64,000 nt of DNA from Cunninghamella blakesleeana (GCA_017871115.1 JAFCIZ010000002.1:1261501-1325500); one strand, 5' to 3'; shown: positions 50,683-63,940, counted from the first letter of the stretch. Translations and numbers: made by a program. Notes: a model not told the origin generated them from the letters alone.

Positions 50683-51933
50683 CTACAAGTGAACCCATTT
50701 TTCTTGATCAATTTGATTTGACTGTCCATACTGTTTTAATAATCGAATTGTATCTGAATCAATAGGGCGATGTTGATCATTATTAGATGATGATGATAAT
50801 GACATGATGATTGATTTGGCTTGATCCCATTCATTAGTATCACATAAACATTGAATTAATAAAGTTAATGCTACTTTATCTTGTTCTTTATTAAATGAAG
50901 TTGGTAAAGCAGTCCAGATCCTTAATGCATGATGTTTGTATTTTTTTTCATAACAAATCTTTAATAAAAAGTGAATCATTTCTTTTTGTATACCTTGTTG
51001 ACTGCCACTAGAACTTTCCCATAATTCAAACACCATACCCATATCATTGACTTGGTGATATGTTTTCATTAATTCATATATAAAAGTTTGGTCTAATTCT
51101 ACATGATAATCCATTCTTAATAATTGATGTAATTGGTTTAAAACAAATTGATCCTTTTCGTAACCACAAGCCTTTAATAAATGAATATATATTTCTTTTT
51201 CAGTTGGTATATCTTTATGTCGCATATCTTGGAACAATTGTAAAGCTAATTGTAAACTAATCGATGTATCGTGCTCTATATTCATAATGGCTGGTATATC
51301 TTCTTCTACTGTATATCCAAGATGAGGAGACACATCACTATTATTATTATTATTATTATTATTATTTGTTGTTGTTGATGATGTTGTTATAATGGTATCA
51401 GTAAGAGATTTAATTAATCGATGATAAAAAGGAGTATCTAATACGAGTGAGTGAGTATTATTATCATGCTGATCCATATAATCTTTTAAAGTATAATAAA
51501 TTTCCATAGCATCTTCACTATGTCCTCCTTTAATATATGCTTCCATTAATAATCCATAGGTGTTTATATCTGCTTTCACTTTTTGTCCTTTATATTCCCC
51601 GTGTCGAAATACTTTATCGTAAACCTCTTGTGCTTGCTCCCATTGTCCTTGACGTGTAAAAGTGGATAAAACTTCGTTAGCTGATTCTGTTGTGAGAGTA
51701 TTTAATTGGTCAAGTAGAGTAATTGGATTAGTCACTTGTGTTGAAGGAGTATCATGTTGGTTAAGTAACGTAGTGGTGGTATTTATGGTACGTTTATTAC
51801 TATTATTATTATTATTATTTAGATTGATCCCTATGTTATTATTTACCACTATTCTTTTTATTGGGGAGTATTTAATAAATTGACGTGATTGTTGTCGTTG
51901 TTGATTTAATCCAATATATAATCGACGTAGCAT
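50683..51933 (-). CDS. Mitochondrial PPR-repeat protein
   Basis: A single open frame of 416 residues. The N-terminus is basic with many Arg and Gln and no acidic residues (MLRRLYIGLNQQRQQSRQF), a mitochondrial presequence. Poly-Asn and Thr-rich stretches follow. From about residue 75 the sequence is helical and repetitive in the manner of pentatricopeptide repeats, for example VLSTFTRQGQWEQAQEVYDK, INTYGLLMEAYIKGGHSEDA, LALQLFQDMRHKDIPTEKEI, and YELMKTYHQVNDMGMVFELW. Repeats are degenerate and I do not assign a named factor. PPR proteins bind organellar RNA, affecting processing or translation. The gene is intronless and divergent from the DUF4504-like gene. Confidence 0.8.
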   Translation of the reverse strand: MLRRLYIGLNQQRQQSRQFIKYSPIKRIVVNNNIGINLNNNNNNSNKRTINTTTTLLNQHDTPSTQVTNPITLLDQLNTLTTESANEVLSTFTRQGQWEQAQEVYDKVFRHGEYKGQKVKADINTYGLLMEAYIKGGHSEDAMEIYYTLKDYMDQHDNNTHSLVLDTPFYHRLIKSLTDTIITTSSTTTNNNNNNNNNSDVSPHLGYTVEEDIPAIMNIEHDTSISLQLALQLFQDMRHKDIPTEKEIYIHLLKACGYEKDQFVLNQLHQLLRMDYHVELDQTFIYELMKTYHQVNDMGMVFELWESSSGSQQGIQKEMIHFLLKICYEKKYKHHALRIWTALPTSFNKEQDKVALTLLIQCLCDTNEWDQAKSIIMSLSSSSNNDQHRPIDSDTIRLLKQYGQSNQIDQEKWVHL

Positions 51934-52108
51934 TATTATTATTATTATTATAAAAAATAGTAATATATAAAAATAAAAGCAAGAGAAAAAGGTTTAAATA
52001 AATAAAAAAAGGTCACCGCCTTTTTTTTTTTTTTTAATCCGCCCGCACAAAAAAATTTAAAAAACTATCTTTCCATTTTTAATTTTTTTTTTTTTAAAAA
52101 AAAAAAAT

Positions 52109-52476
52109 ATGTATTCGTTTATAGAAAAATGTGTTAAAGAATCTTTTCAACGTACTAAACTCTCACCATCCACTTTATCAACGTTATCCCAAAGTAAACA
52201 AAAATGAAAATGAAAAACATGTATATTAAATAATTTTTGACACTTACAATATTATATTACACCTATTTATTATTTTGACAATAGATATTTATTTTATTGC
52301 AAAAGGGTTTCGGTAATAATAGGTTTATCTATCTCCTTCTTTCATTCGCAGTACGTTATATATTAATTATTAAGTTTAGAGCAACACTTTTGATAGATTA
52401 TTATTTGAATGAAAAACAAGCCAAGGCACTTATTGATAACCTTAGACAAGTAATAATAATAATTTATACTTAAATA

Positions 52477-52520
<44 letters not shown>

Positions 52521-53283
52521 TAATATTAACTCGTATAAATTTATTATTAACACTATTATTCATTATTATTTATTATTATTAGAAAAAAGAGTGTCAAGAA
52601 CTTTTGTTGCTTCAGTTTACCGATAGATTTACGTTTATTGGCCATCGATCACGCTTAAAAGAACACTATAAAAGTTTTGAGGGAATTTATATTGATATAC
52701 AAGGCGAAAACCCTATTTTGGTAATTATATAATAATAGATATGGACATAGATATAGATATAAACATATAAATCATTAAATAAATAGACAACATTGTTGAT
52801 ACTAATATATATTAAAAAAAAAAGTTAGAAACTATACCAGAGGATGTACAACAATTTATTAAAACCAAATTGGAACCATTTTTGTTCAATAATGATAAAG
52901 AAAATATACTATTGATTTCAACCTTACCAAGTTTTATGGTGTCTGTAACAGGATGGTTATTAGAATATCCAATGATATACGTTTGTCATCAATTAAATGA
53001 AGAAATAATAGACGAATGGGAACCTAAAAAGAATTGTTTAGGAAATAGACCTTTAGTATGGATTCGATTAGATATAAAAGAAAAAAATCATCAACATGAA
53101 CATTCATTACTTCGATTTACTTATCCAGTTTGTATTTTACCTACACAACACGATCAACAACAATTATTTGAACAATTGAAAATGAAATATACATCTAGGT
53201 TATTATCATCAACATCATCTTCATCAGCATATCAATTAAATATCATTCAAGAAATCATTAGTTTAGATAGAGTAGCTATATAA
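52109..53283 (+). CDS. DUF4504/UPF0739 (C1orf74-like) protein
   Basis: A plus-strand gene of about five exons. Probable exon 1 is at 52,109 (MYSFIEKCVKESFQRTK). Later exons read RYILIIKFRATLLIDYYLNE, KALIDNLRQ, then ECQELLLLQFTDRFTFIGHR, and a long final exon with TLPSFMVSVTGWLLEYPMIY, NCLGNRPLVWIRLDI and LLRFTYPVCILPT, ending at the TAA at 53281-53283. The order of a Tyr-Asp strand, the GY/EYP-x-IY segment, and NCL-G-x-PL is reminiscent of the UPF0739/DUF4504 family, whose function is unknown. The frame between exon 1 and exon 2 does not join cleanly with the splice sites I can see, so the 5' structure is uncertain. An (AT)n repeat fills one intron. Confidence 0.6.
52480..52517. repeat. (AT)n microsatellite in DUF4504-like intron
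   Basis: About nineteen AT units within an intron of the plus-strand gene. Confidence 0.9.
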
Positions 53284-53337
53284 AAAAAAACCATCAATAT
53301 CCATTTTATTTTTATTATTTATTTGGTATTTCAACAT

Positions 53338-53408
53338 GTATATATATATATATATATATATGTAAATAGATATAGATATAGGACTATTATTAATATTATT
53401 ATTTAAAA

Positions 53409-53446
<38 letters not shown>
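53338..53446. repeat. Two (AT)n microsatellites in a convergent 3' region
   Basis: AT runs at about 53,338-53,361 and 53,413-53,446 lie between the convergent 3' ends of the DUF4504-like gene and geranylgeranyl diphosphate synthase. Confidence 0.85.
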
Positions 53447-53451
<5 letters not shown>

Positions 53452-53496
53452 AAGAATAAAATATAAACCATTTATCAAATGGAAATTAATACAAAT

Positions 53497-54813
53497 TTAT
53501 AAAGGAACACTAAGCATAGACATGATTTTTTCAAGTTTTGGATTACCACCTAAAGCTTTAATTTCACTACGAGCTTGTTGCTCCATATCCCTTAAGAAAT
53601 GACGGCAATAATCAAAAGTTTTTGTTTTTTCCAATAATTGTAAAGCAAATTGTTTTAATTCCACTGAATTACTTTTTTGACGTAAAATGTTAACCAATTG
53701 ACGATTGTTGGGATCGGATCGAATACCATGAATAATAGGGAATGAAAATTTACCTTCAGTTAAATCTTCACAAAAGCCTTTATTATCAGTATACTATTAT
53801 TACATTTAATAAAACAAAATAGAATAAAAATTAACAAACTATTATTATTACAATTTTATCAAATACTTACAGTAGAAGATTGTAAATTCATATAATCATC
53901 ACGAACTTGGAAATGAATACCGATTTTTTTTACTAAACTGGTGCAATCCATATTTGATTCGCTTGCTTCTTGCATTAATTTAACTGCTAATCTTAATAAA
54001 CCACCAGTTTCTATTTATTTATTTATTTATTTATAAAAAAGAAAGGGATGCGTATAAATAAATAAAGTTTTTAAAAAAAATCCTGTTTTTGCTTTTGTTT
54101 TGCATTTAAAAAATAGGGGTACAACGTATTTTTTTTTTTTTTTTTTGAAGAAAAATCAAAAAGAACTTACTATTATCAACCATCTCAAGGAATTCCGCTT
54201 CCGTAGGGCATGTTAAAGTATCTCTCCAAAAGAGTTCCATACCTTGGCCTTTGTGTAAATTAATTAATTCTTCAGTATATATGGTAACCATAGCAGGGTT
54301 ATTTAATTTCAAGATTTCTTGTAAAGCCAAAAAATAAACATAATTAGCACAATTAATAGTTTGAGGAACTCCATATAAATGATGGGCAGCAGGAACACCT
54401 CTTCTTAAAGCCGAATCATCTTCTACATCATCAATTAATAAACTTGCGCTATGTAACATTTCAATCACTCTAGTAATAATTACCAATTTATCGCTAGGCA
54501 CCTGTAACCATAAATTAAAGGCTTCTATCATTTTGGATCGGACATCTTTACCTGGATAAGCACATAAATATTGGAATGGTTCTAAAAGAATCTATATAGT
54601 TTATAAATATCAATATATATATATATATATAAAGAATGAGAGAAAGAACATTAAAAATAAAAAATAAAAACTCTCATCCTTTTCTTATTTTTTTTTTTTC
54701 TAAAAAAAAAAAATACTTACATCATCATTATTCTTACTGACAGGTTCACCAATACCCATATTAGCTAAAGTTTGTTTTTGAATAGGATTAACGTTGATAG
54801 CTGAAGTTAACAT
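53497..54813 (-). CDS. BTS1: Geranylgeranyl diphosphate synthase
   Basis: Four exons. The start at 54813 ([20 protein letters not shown]) is chosen over the upstream Met at 54936, whose added residues come from T-tract promoter DNA. Family motifs: [40 protein letters not shown] (first Asp-rich motif DDVEDD), [50 protein letters not shown], and [10 protein letters not shown] (second Asp-rich motif). The aspartates bind magnesium and diphosphate. The enzyme condenses farnesyl and isopentenyl diphosphates to GGPP for protein prenylation and carotenoids; in Mucorales the orthologue is called carG. The absence of a bulky aromatic residue pair before the first Asp-rich motif fits a C20 product. Its GGPP is the lipid donor for Ypt6-type Rab proteins. 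Confidence 0.93.
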
Positions 54814-55742
54814 GATGGCTTGATTTTTTATTTTTTTTTTAAAAGAAGTAGATTTTTTGTCTTTTTTTAATAAAAAAAAGTGAAAGATAAGAAAAAAAAG
54901 TGGGAAAAGAAAAGAGAAAGAAGGAAAAGTAATCATTTATATTTATAAAGATTTTGTTAATAAAGGTAAGAATTATTATTATTATTATTATTTTTGTGAG
55001 CTTTTATAGTTTGGGAAAAAAAAAAAAAAAAATTCTAATTATTTTCATTGTTGTTTACGTAGCATTTTACGATAATTGAACAGAGAAAAAAAAAAATAGG
55101 AGACAAAAATAAAATAACAATAATAATAACGATGCATAAGGAAATATTCTTAATCTTTTTATACACTAATTATATTCAAGTAAAGCAGAATATAGTTTTT
55201 TTTTATTTAGTGCCACATTTGTTATTGTTGTTTTTAAGATTTATTTATTTATATATTCATATAAATTATGATTATAGTATATATATATATAAAAAGTAGA
55301 TTATGGGAATTATATTTATTATTGTGTTATAAAAAGAGATTATAATGAATTAACTTTAAATAATAATAATAATCAAAGAGTATCATAATCGCGATAAAGT
55401 TGTACTAAAAAAAAAAAATACATAAAAAAAAAAAAACAGGTTACTGCTGCTGTCACAGGCCATTAAGAATTCCTTACTGAGAGTAAAAATATGCTATCTT
55501 TATATTCATTATCAAATAAATACGTACGCCACCCTATGTGCCTGCTGACCTCCTTTTTTTTTAGTATCCTTTAATTATCCTTTTTCATTATTTTATTTTA
55601 TTTTTTATGTGTCATCATTATATTTACAAAATTTTTCTAAAAAAAAATTTAAAAAACAAGTTTTTTTTTTTTTTTGATTTATTCTTATTGTCACTAATAC
55701 TATCAACCTTATTATTATGAATTCTTACATTTATATTTATAG
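54814..55742. other. Intergenic region upstream of GGPP synthase
   Basis: About 0.9 kb between the GGPP synthase start and the AVL9 stop. It contains T tracts next to the start codon, TTA repeats near 54,975 and a more G+C-balanced stretch at about 55,440-55,555. No exon seen. In Mucorales, GGPP synthase genes are light-responsive; no specific element is claimed. Confidence 0.5.
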
Positions 55743-58467
55743 TTATTTTAAATTATTCTGTTTACTATAACCATCACCCTCTTTTATTGCATGATCATCT
55801 TGCTGTATAGGATCTAAAGAATCACTCATTGAAACAGGTTTTTTTTTATACATGACCCCAAGGTCTACATATGTCGAACTGTCATCATCACTATTACTAT
55901 TCACTAATACTACTGTCGGAGGTGAAGTAGATCCTTGCCTAATGGATGGTTCAGATTGCATATTATCCTTTTTTCAAATAAAAATAAAATAAACAATTCT
56001 TATTAGAACTGTATACATTGCTTTTTTGTTTTTTAAATGAAATCATCATGAATATACATATATATTATTCATTTACCTCAATAGTTTGACTAAATTCTTT
56101 TTGTTTCCTAGATAAAAATGTTGAAAGATTGGAAAACAGTCGACTTGCCTGCTGTGTAGTGGTTTCGGCAATATAAGATGACGTTGAGCTTGCACTAGGA
56201 TTGGAATGAATGGATGCATTATGGCTATTATTTTGATGAGACAATGATGGATTGGGATTATTGGATGACGATGCTGTAGCATCACGTTCATTTAAGTGAT
56301 CTTCTATGTTATTTTTTTCAAAATCATTCCAAAAAGCATCTACACCTCGTAGAAATCGAACTCCACCGTTAGATACAGCTTTAGCTCCACCAGACACAGC
56401 TTTAGATAACGTCTTTCCTAATGGACCCAAGTTATTTTTAAGTTGTAAATCTCTAAATCGACTATAATAAATATGTATGTATAAAATAAGGATAAGGATA
56501 ATAATGGTTTAGGTAAAAATGAAAATGAAAATAAATAAATATGCAATCCTTTGTTTTATACATATGTATATATGATCACTTACTTTGCTAAAGTGTTTTG
56601 AATATCTACAATTGAAATATTTCCCATACCAGGATGTCTATATTTATATAAAATGGTAATAATGATATAAATAATAAATAAGATGGCTGTTATCTTTTTT
56701 TTTTTTTTTTTGATATACGCCTTGTTTTACTTAAACAACACTTTAAAACATGCATATGGTATATAGATATATATAATTTACCCGGGTTCTACAATGGCAT
56801 AAATTTCATGATCGGTATACTGATTCCATAATTTAAAATTTGTAGTTTCTCTCCACATATCCCACCATTTGATACCATAATCCAAAATATAATTTCGTTC
56901 TAAAAAAAATTGGAGAATATATATATTATAATTATTATTATTAGTGTTTTTGTTTTTTAAAAAAAAAAAAAAAACTTTAATTCACATGATCATTGTTTTT
57001 CCTTCCTTATATATATTTATATATTATTACCTTTATCATCGTCAAGAATAACTTCTTCTGATACCATATGATCATCCAGTGACATATTATTTCTATTATC
57101 ATTTTGGTTGTTATTATTATTATCACTATTCATAGTTGACCATATATTAGAATCTTGAGCATGCTTTGTACTTGATAATAATGATAAAATATACTCTTCA
57201 AATCGAGCACGAAGATAATCATCTGAACCAAGGTATGTATTTTGTAGAGGTCGTCCAGGATCATTTTCATCCCATGTATCATGTACTACTTTTACTATTT
57301 TTTCCATCCATCTCCTATCTGCAAGTGTATGGTTGACAATTGATGCTAACTTTTGATTATAGAATTCTAAAGTACCATTTTCAACCTATTCATATAATAG
57401 TTAAGCATATAAACAAATCATGTTTCTTTTATTTATTATCATCATTTTACAAGCAAAACATATACTTACATTTACTAATACATCAATATCAATATCGCTT
57501 TTATGATGAAAAAATATTTGATTAGTTGTACCAGCAACATAAGATTTTGAAACACTAGATGATAACATATCAATTTGTTGTAAAGGCAAATAAGGTTGAA
57601 AAAAGGATCCCTATGTTTAATGAATAGATTAATTAATAAGCATAAAATAAAAACAAATCATACATTAATATATATATATATATATTTGATTTTCTTCATT
57701 CTTCATTTTTACTTTTACAACTTACTTTCTCAAAAACTCTTAATGGTAAACCCATATAACGTAATAAACTATTTTTATTTCCATTTTCCAATTCTTTTGC
57801 TTCAGTTTGACGTAAATCTTCTAAAGAAGCATCAAGGTCAGGAGCTCCAGAATCTTGCAATGATCTTAATAAACCTGGTATCAGAGATATTAAAGAGTAC
57901 TCAAAAGTACATAATCGTTCTACAGGATATCCATAAAATAAAATCTAATATATATATTAAAAAAAACAAAGTTCATTGGCCTTTTCTATTTTTTTATTTT
58001 ATTTTTATTTCTTATATCCATATTTTTATCTCTCTACATCAATTCTTACTTTTCTTTCCAATAATAATAGTTTCAGCAGTATTAATGTCTTGGATTTGAA
58101 TTTGTGTAATAGTTCACGAAGTGAGGTTCCCATATATAATGTTGAATCATCAATTGGTCCACGAATAGTATTTGTTAAATTGTTATATAAATTCTAATAA
58201 AATAAAAAATAAAAATAATTATATTTAGATATATGCGATAAAATTCAGTAATCCTTTTTTTATTTCTATTGTCATTACTTCTATTAGTCATATATACAAC
58301 TTACATATAAAATTCCTAACTGAGTAAAATCTTTTTGGTTAAACCAAGCAGCTGTAATGACTGCAAGCTTTTGCCTTAGTGGTCCAAAGATAGGCTATAA
58401 TTAAATAGATAAATAAAAACATAATTTTAAAAATGTAAAATATAGGAAAAAAAATAAAATAAATAAC

Positions 58468-58508
<41 letters not shown>

Positions 58509-58678
58509 CATTTATTATTACTACCTGTCGAGCAAGAACTACAACAGCCTTTTGTACAATAGACCGAGTAATATCAGGTGTTGTCACCAATAAATCCTAT
58601 ACACGCAAATTTCCATTTTTTAAAAAAAGAAAAAAAAATCATATTTATGTTAATAAATAAATATAAAAAGTACACTCA

Positions 58679-58719
<41 letters not shown>

Positions 58720-59208
58720 CTACCTTTGCTGCAATTTGACGATTACAAGAAATGCCGAATAATGTTGTTTTTGCTACCGACCAACCTGGTACTGGTGGTA
58801 AATGAAAATATGCAAAATCTTCATCTTTCTGATGAGCACCATCTATATAAATTAAATACATGATAAAAAAAATAGTTTACCAATATTAATAAATATACAC
58901 ATTCATATCTTTATCTTTTATTATTTATTATATATTGCCTTTTCGTTTTTATTTTTTATTTTTTCTTTTACCTGGTAACGCGAGAAAAGGTAAAAAATTC
59001 CATTCTTCAGGTAAATCTAATTTTTCCAAATTTTTTTGATCTGTTTGTGTTTGTTGTGGTAAAGGAGGATAACAAAATTCAACAATAGGACCATATGCAT
59101 GATGAAAACCAACGACTAAAATAGCTGCAATCTGTTGATCGATATTTGAATCTAAGGAAGGACGACGGGGTATTTCATTGTTATTACCGTTAGTATTATT
59201 ATTATTAC

Positions 59209-59250
<42 letters not shown>

Positions 59251-59254
59251 CCAT
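55743..59254 (-). CDS. AVL9: AVL9-family late secretory pathway protein
   Basis: About twelve exons encode roughly 730 residues. After a poly-Asn N-terminus (AAT repeat at 59,210-59,250) comes the AVL9/DENN-related core: IAAILVVGFHHAYGPIVEFC, CYPPLP, EWNFLPFLALPDGAHQKDED, YFHLPPV, TLFGISCNRQIAA, and TRSIVQKAVVVLARQPIFGP. The central part includes LAVITAAWFNQKDFTQLGIL, ILFYGYPVERLCTFEYSLIS and LIPGLLRSL. The C-terminal half is disordered, Ser/Asn-rich, with a conserved GPLGKTLSKAVSGG stretch. Avl9 acts in Golgi-to-plasma-membrane secretion and polarity, and belongs to the DENN-like superfamily of Rab regulators. Exon edges are only approximate where AT repeats fill the introns. Confidence 0.9.
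58472..58718. repeat. (AT)n microsatellites in two AVL9 introns
   Basis: AT runs at about 58,472-58,506 and 58,682-58,718 lie in consecutive introns on either side of a short AVL9 exon. Confidence 0.85.
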
Positions 59255-59620
59255 AATAATAACAATAATAATAAATATTAATAGTTTATGAATTGAGTAT
59301 TTATTTATTTAGAGTTGAATGATAATAAAAAATAAAAAAGGAAGAGAGAAGAGTGAAAAGGAAAAAAAAAAAATTCAAAACCGTTTTTAAAAATAAAATC
59401 AGTCTCCGCAAAATTAAATTTATGCGATTTTTCAATAATTTATATTTTTCCATTTATTTTATTGAAGATATAATGATCATCATACTATATACACAATACT
59501 ATAATATATACACATATATATATAAATCAATAAATAATAATAATAATAATAATAATATATTCGTTTTACAGTTATATAAAAAACTAATAGAATCTTGATA
59601 TTTTTTCTAATACTATAAAA
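59255..59620. other. Intergenic DNA upstream of AVL9
   Basis: This lies between the AVL9 start and the VC0807-like stop. It has TAA repeats near 59,535-59,557 and A tracts. No convincing coding sequence; the open frame at about 59,353-59,598 is Lys/Ile/Tyr/Asn-rich and low in complexity. Confidence 0.5.
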
Positions 59621-60619
59621 TTAAACACTCTGATCCACCAAATAATCATGAGTTTTTTTCCATTCATTAATAAAGACTAGACTTTTTTTACGTAAGTAAA
59701 TAGAAAGAGAAATTGAACACACCGAAGCAAATATGATCAATACCCCCATAGAAATGGTACCATAGGTATAAATATCATCTACCGAAAGCGACGTGGCTTC
59801 AATCAAGATTACTTTTATCACAAATTCCAATAATAAACAGCTACCCCATACAAATGTGGAAATATACTGATACTTTGGAAAAGTAGGCATGTATTTCCAT
59901 AAAAAATCAGGCCGGGGCAAAGATTTTTTGATTCCTTCTACATCATCATACCATTCAATAGGGGGCAATTCTGACATCATTTGTTGCGTTATCAAAAAAG
60001 TTAATGGATAAGTCCGAATCCATTGTGTTCTTATTGGGATCAATGTAAATAAAAAGAATAAAGAAAACACTAATGTTGTAAAACTATCACGGAGTAAAGC
60101 TATCCTTGCGTCACCTAATTTTTTTAAAAAACAATTATTATATTAGTTTTACATATGTTACTAATTTATTAGTTTTATTTTTTAATTAAATATATATACA
60201 TATTTGTCAGTTAATGAATTTGGCTTACCACTAATAAGAGTTAAAATGGCAGATAAAATAAATGAAAAGATGCAAATGCAACCAACCACTTCAATTCTTC
60301 GTTTATAAATAAAAGTTACTAGAACGTGTAATAAAGGAGGTACACCCGAAATAACCAAAGCAATTAGTTGGGTTGTATAATTTTTTAAAATATAATATAA
60401 AGTGAAAGGCGCAATAATATCGATAAGAAGCATCAAACTAAACATGAGAATTTGTTTTCTTAACATCTTTTTTCCCATTTTCCTTTGTTCTTGTTCTTGA
60501 TCTCGTTGATTTGTTTCAGAGAATAATGGTTTTTGAAGTCCATCTTCACTTTGGTAACTTGAATCAATGCCTTTTATTTGGCGGATTAAAGGGTCTGTGC
60601 TTACTTCTTCTCTTACCAT
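59621..60619 (-). CDS. VC0807-like multi-pass membrane protein
   Basis: Two exons (60619-60229 and 60114-59621) join in frame to 294 residues. The N-terminus is hydrophilic (about 50 residues). Six or so hydrophobic segments follow, for example ILMFSLMLLIDIIAPFTLYY, QLIALVISGVPPLLHVLVTF, VVGCICIFSFILSAILTLIS, SFTTLVFSLFFLFTLIP, FVWGSCLLLEFVIKVILIEA and MGVLIIFASVCSISLSIYL. The short loop SGDARIALLRDSFTTL, with Asp-Ala-Arg and Arg-Asp, is typical of an uncharacterised fungal and bacterial family annotated as VC0807. No function is established. The gene has a normal start with an acidic, soluble N-terminal tail. Confidence 0.75.
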
Positions 60620-60920
60620 TTTTTCTATATAAAAGTAGTTATATATAATGAAATCAAGGAAAGAAAGAAAAAAAAATCTGTTTTTACTCTGTATATATAT
60701 ATATTTTTATTTTTTTAATAAAATAAAAATAAAAATAAAAAGACCAAATATAGAAAAATAGATAAGTGTAACGTGAATGCCTCAGCAATATTTTTATTAA
60801 CTTTGCCAAGTTTTAAACATATTTCTACACAGAATATGTAATATTTTAACCGTTAAAAAAACAGTGGTAATGATTGTAATACGTAGTAATTATAAAAATA
60901 GTAACAGCTCCATGTTTTAT
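60620..60920. other. Intergenic DNA between dynein chain gene and membrane-protein gene
   Basis: A 301-base A+T-rich spacer carrying the promoter of the VC0807-like gene and the 3' flank of the dynein gene. No distinct element was recognised. Confidence 0.5.
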
Positions 60921-63900
60921 TTATTTTGTAAGGTTTTCTTGACTTGATATCATTTCTGAAATATTTTTTTGTAACAAGTGCCAATCATCTGCTTTAGGTC
61001 TAGCCATCTATATCAAAATAAAAAAAATAAAATAAAAAAAGGTAAAAGAATATTTAATTTTCATATTTTGATTTGATAAGAACATATATATATATTGATT
61101 TCATAGCATTTACCTCTCCTATATCATATACATATACATGACCATCACTAGATCCAATTGCTGTTTTTCTACCATCTTTATCCCAAGCTATTTTATTCAA
61201 TGCTTTTCCAGATCCAACCGCTGTACTTACAATGGGTTCCTATTTTTTTTTAAAAAAAAAGAAAAAAATAATAATGCATTTTAAAATTAAAATCGAAATT
61301 AAACGCTAAATCACATAAACATGTACATATACATATACATATATATACTAAGGTTACTTACTTCAGTATTGACATTTAAATTCCATAAATCGAACTGACC
61401 ATTACCATCGACAGATCCAAATACAGCAGGATGAGAAGGTGACCATTTTACGTCATATACATAATCGTCGGAATGCTCAAAAGAGTATAAAGGCGAGATA
61501 GTAGTTTGCTGAGTAGATGACTTCGAAATGGACTAAAATGGAAAAATGAAAAATAATGCAGTTAATATTTATTTTCTAAAATTGGATATTTTTTTGGTTT
61601 ATTTTATCTTTTTTATTTATTTATTTGTTTTGTTTTATTTTTATACCTTAGATCTCCATAACTTAACGGTCCAATCAACAGAAGATGTAAGGAATAAATC
61701 TGAGAAATCAACTGGGCCAGATAATGGATGAAAGTGAAGTCCTGTGATAGCACCATAATGTCCACGATAAGTGTCATATTGATTAATACCTGCTTTACTA
61801 TATATATAAGTGTAAATATATAAATATAGATGATAAACAAATGAGAAAAGGGTGTAATCTATTACCCATTGCTATATTTTTTTTTCCTTTTAATTTTTTT
61901 AAAATTACCTTCCAGCACTATCATATCGACTGGCTTGATACACATTGCCTTCTTCAGTACCAACCCAAAATGTGGTTGTTTCATTATCAGGAAAACCTAT
62001 TGTTGTAACAGATACTTCATCAGTTTTATTATGTGCAGCATGTTGTAATTCCAAATAATCCTATATAAAATATAGATATGCTTAGTTAATATGATCCATA
62101 CAAAAAAGGCATCTATTGTTTTTGTTCATTGTTTTTTTTAATTTCATTTCATTTGTGTACCTGAGGCTGAGCAAGCATATCTAATTGCCAAGAACATATA
62201 AACCCATCTGTACTTCCAGAAATCAAATTGTGTGCATTTTGAGTTCCTACCATTTCTAAAGAATAAACAGGATGTGTATGTCCACCAGCAGAAAGAGGAG
62301 TTTTAAGTACTGGTAATGATTTTGCCCGAGTATCCCATAATACAATTTGTCCAGAATAAGTACCACCAATGATATAATTTGGATGAAATTTACTGAATTT
62401 AACACTGAGAACATCTGACTACATAATGCAAATATAGAAATATAGTATATATAAATATATAAATTACATTCTAAATCCATTCGATACTCAAAACTGAACA
62501 TATTTTTTATGTTTTTACCTGTGAGTGAAATACAAACTCCGGTCGTTCCAATAAATGCAAATTCCAAACAAGTGCAACACCATCGGGCTCATTAGGTGCC
62601 ATTGGATTCTTATTATAAGATGATACTAAAAGTTCAGAGTACTGTTTTAAATATATAATAATAAAATTAGAAGAGATATATATTAGTTATACCCTCGATA
62701 TAACTGTAATATTAATAATACACATGTATATACTTGAAATGTATATTTATTACCTTGGATGACCAATCTACATCTGTTACTGATCTGTTTTTCGCCCATT
62801 TATCATCCCAAAATTCGCATACAAATTTAACTCTTTTTCCAGAATTTTCATCACTATAGAAAAAAAATAAAAAATAAAAAATAAATGAACATGAGCATGA
62901 ATTTTTTAATACTAATAAATACAACTGATCATCCTTCATTGATTTTCATTATAATTACTGTTATTATTTATGATCGTAATTACTTTTCGATATCAACACC
63001 AAGGGTATAGTCTTTCATAAAATCATATTTTTCATTTAAAGCACGTTCTACAACTTTTGAAGAATTGTCAACAAAATCAAGGAATTCAGGTGCTGCTAAA
63101 ATCAACTTTCTTTCATCTTCAGTAAGATCTGTATATAATACGAAGTAATATATTAACATTAAAAATTCATTTTTTTAATATAATACATATATATGTATAT
63201 GTGTGTATGTATATCAATTATCGTTTATATTTACCTTGATATTCATCTGCTTTTTCTTGTTCTGCACGTTTACGTTCTTCCTCTAATTGAGCTTGTTTTT
63301 GTTTTTCTTTTAATTCTATTTCATCCAAAATTTGTTGTCTAATTTCTTCTTCAGATAACTGAGGAACATCAAAAGATCCTTCAGATGTTTGAATTTCTTT
63401 ACTGTATACGACATGTTCCTATAATATATAACCACAACAATCATATTAAAAAAAACAAAAGAGAGAAATGATAATATTAATATTAATAAAGAGAAAGTAG
63501 AAGAAGAAGAAAGTAGGATAGAGCAATCTGTGTATTTTAAAAAAAAAAACCATTAGGATTACCAAAGGAGGAATATCTGCAACAAATGCTTGTGTTTCTG
63601 TAAGTTCAGCTATATAAGTTGGAGCTTGAGCTGCAAGTTGAGAACCAATGGATAAACGTGGATCACTATAATTATAATAATTACAATAATATATAAATGA
63701 AACAGTATTAACGAATATATGATAATTCTAGCTAATTCACTTTATTTCCTATTATTTACGTGCTGACAGGTGTACTTGGACTTGAAGCATAAACACCAGA
63801 AGTAGGTCTGGAGGAAGAAAATTCAGAACCAGTATCAGAACCACGGTCAGATGTAGCATCGGATGATGTCGAAGGTCGTTCTCCTAAAACACGAGCAACT

Positions 63901-63940
63901 AAATCATCAATAGCACGCCTATCTATCCCTGAACTTGACT
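60921..63940 (-). CDS. DYNC1I: Cytoplasmic dynein intermediate chain (5' end outside window)
   Basis: About twelve exons visible; the stop is at 60921 and the most upstream exon begins at 63940 ([20 protein letters not shown]), preceded by an acceptor, so the start lies beyond the window. An N-terminal disordered Ser/Thr/Pro segment is followed by the conserved region [20 protein letters not shown] and [20 protein letters not shown]. The WD40 domain then has [115 protein letters not shown], and [20 protein letters not shown]. These are characteristic of the IC subunit that scaffolds dynein and binds dynactin p150. The visible part is about 640 residues. The fungal orthologues include yeast Pac11. 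Confidence 0.93.

Noticed and set aside
53263..53478. Minus-strand Tyr/Ile repeat frame between the DUF4504-like and GGPP synthase genes
   Set aside because: It is translation of AT microsatellites; (AT)n reads as Tyr-Ile repeats in any frame.
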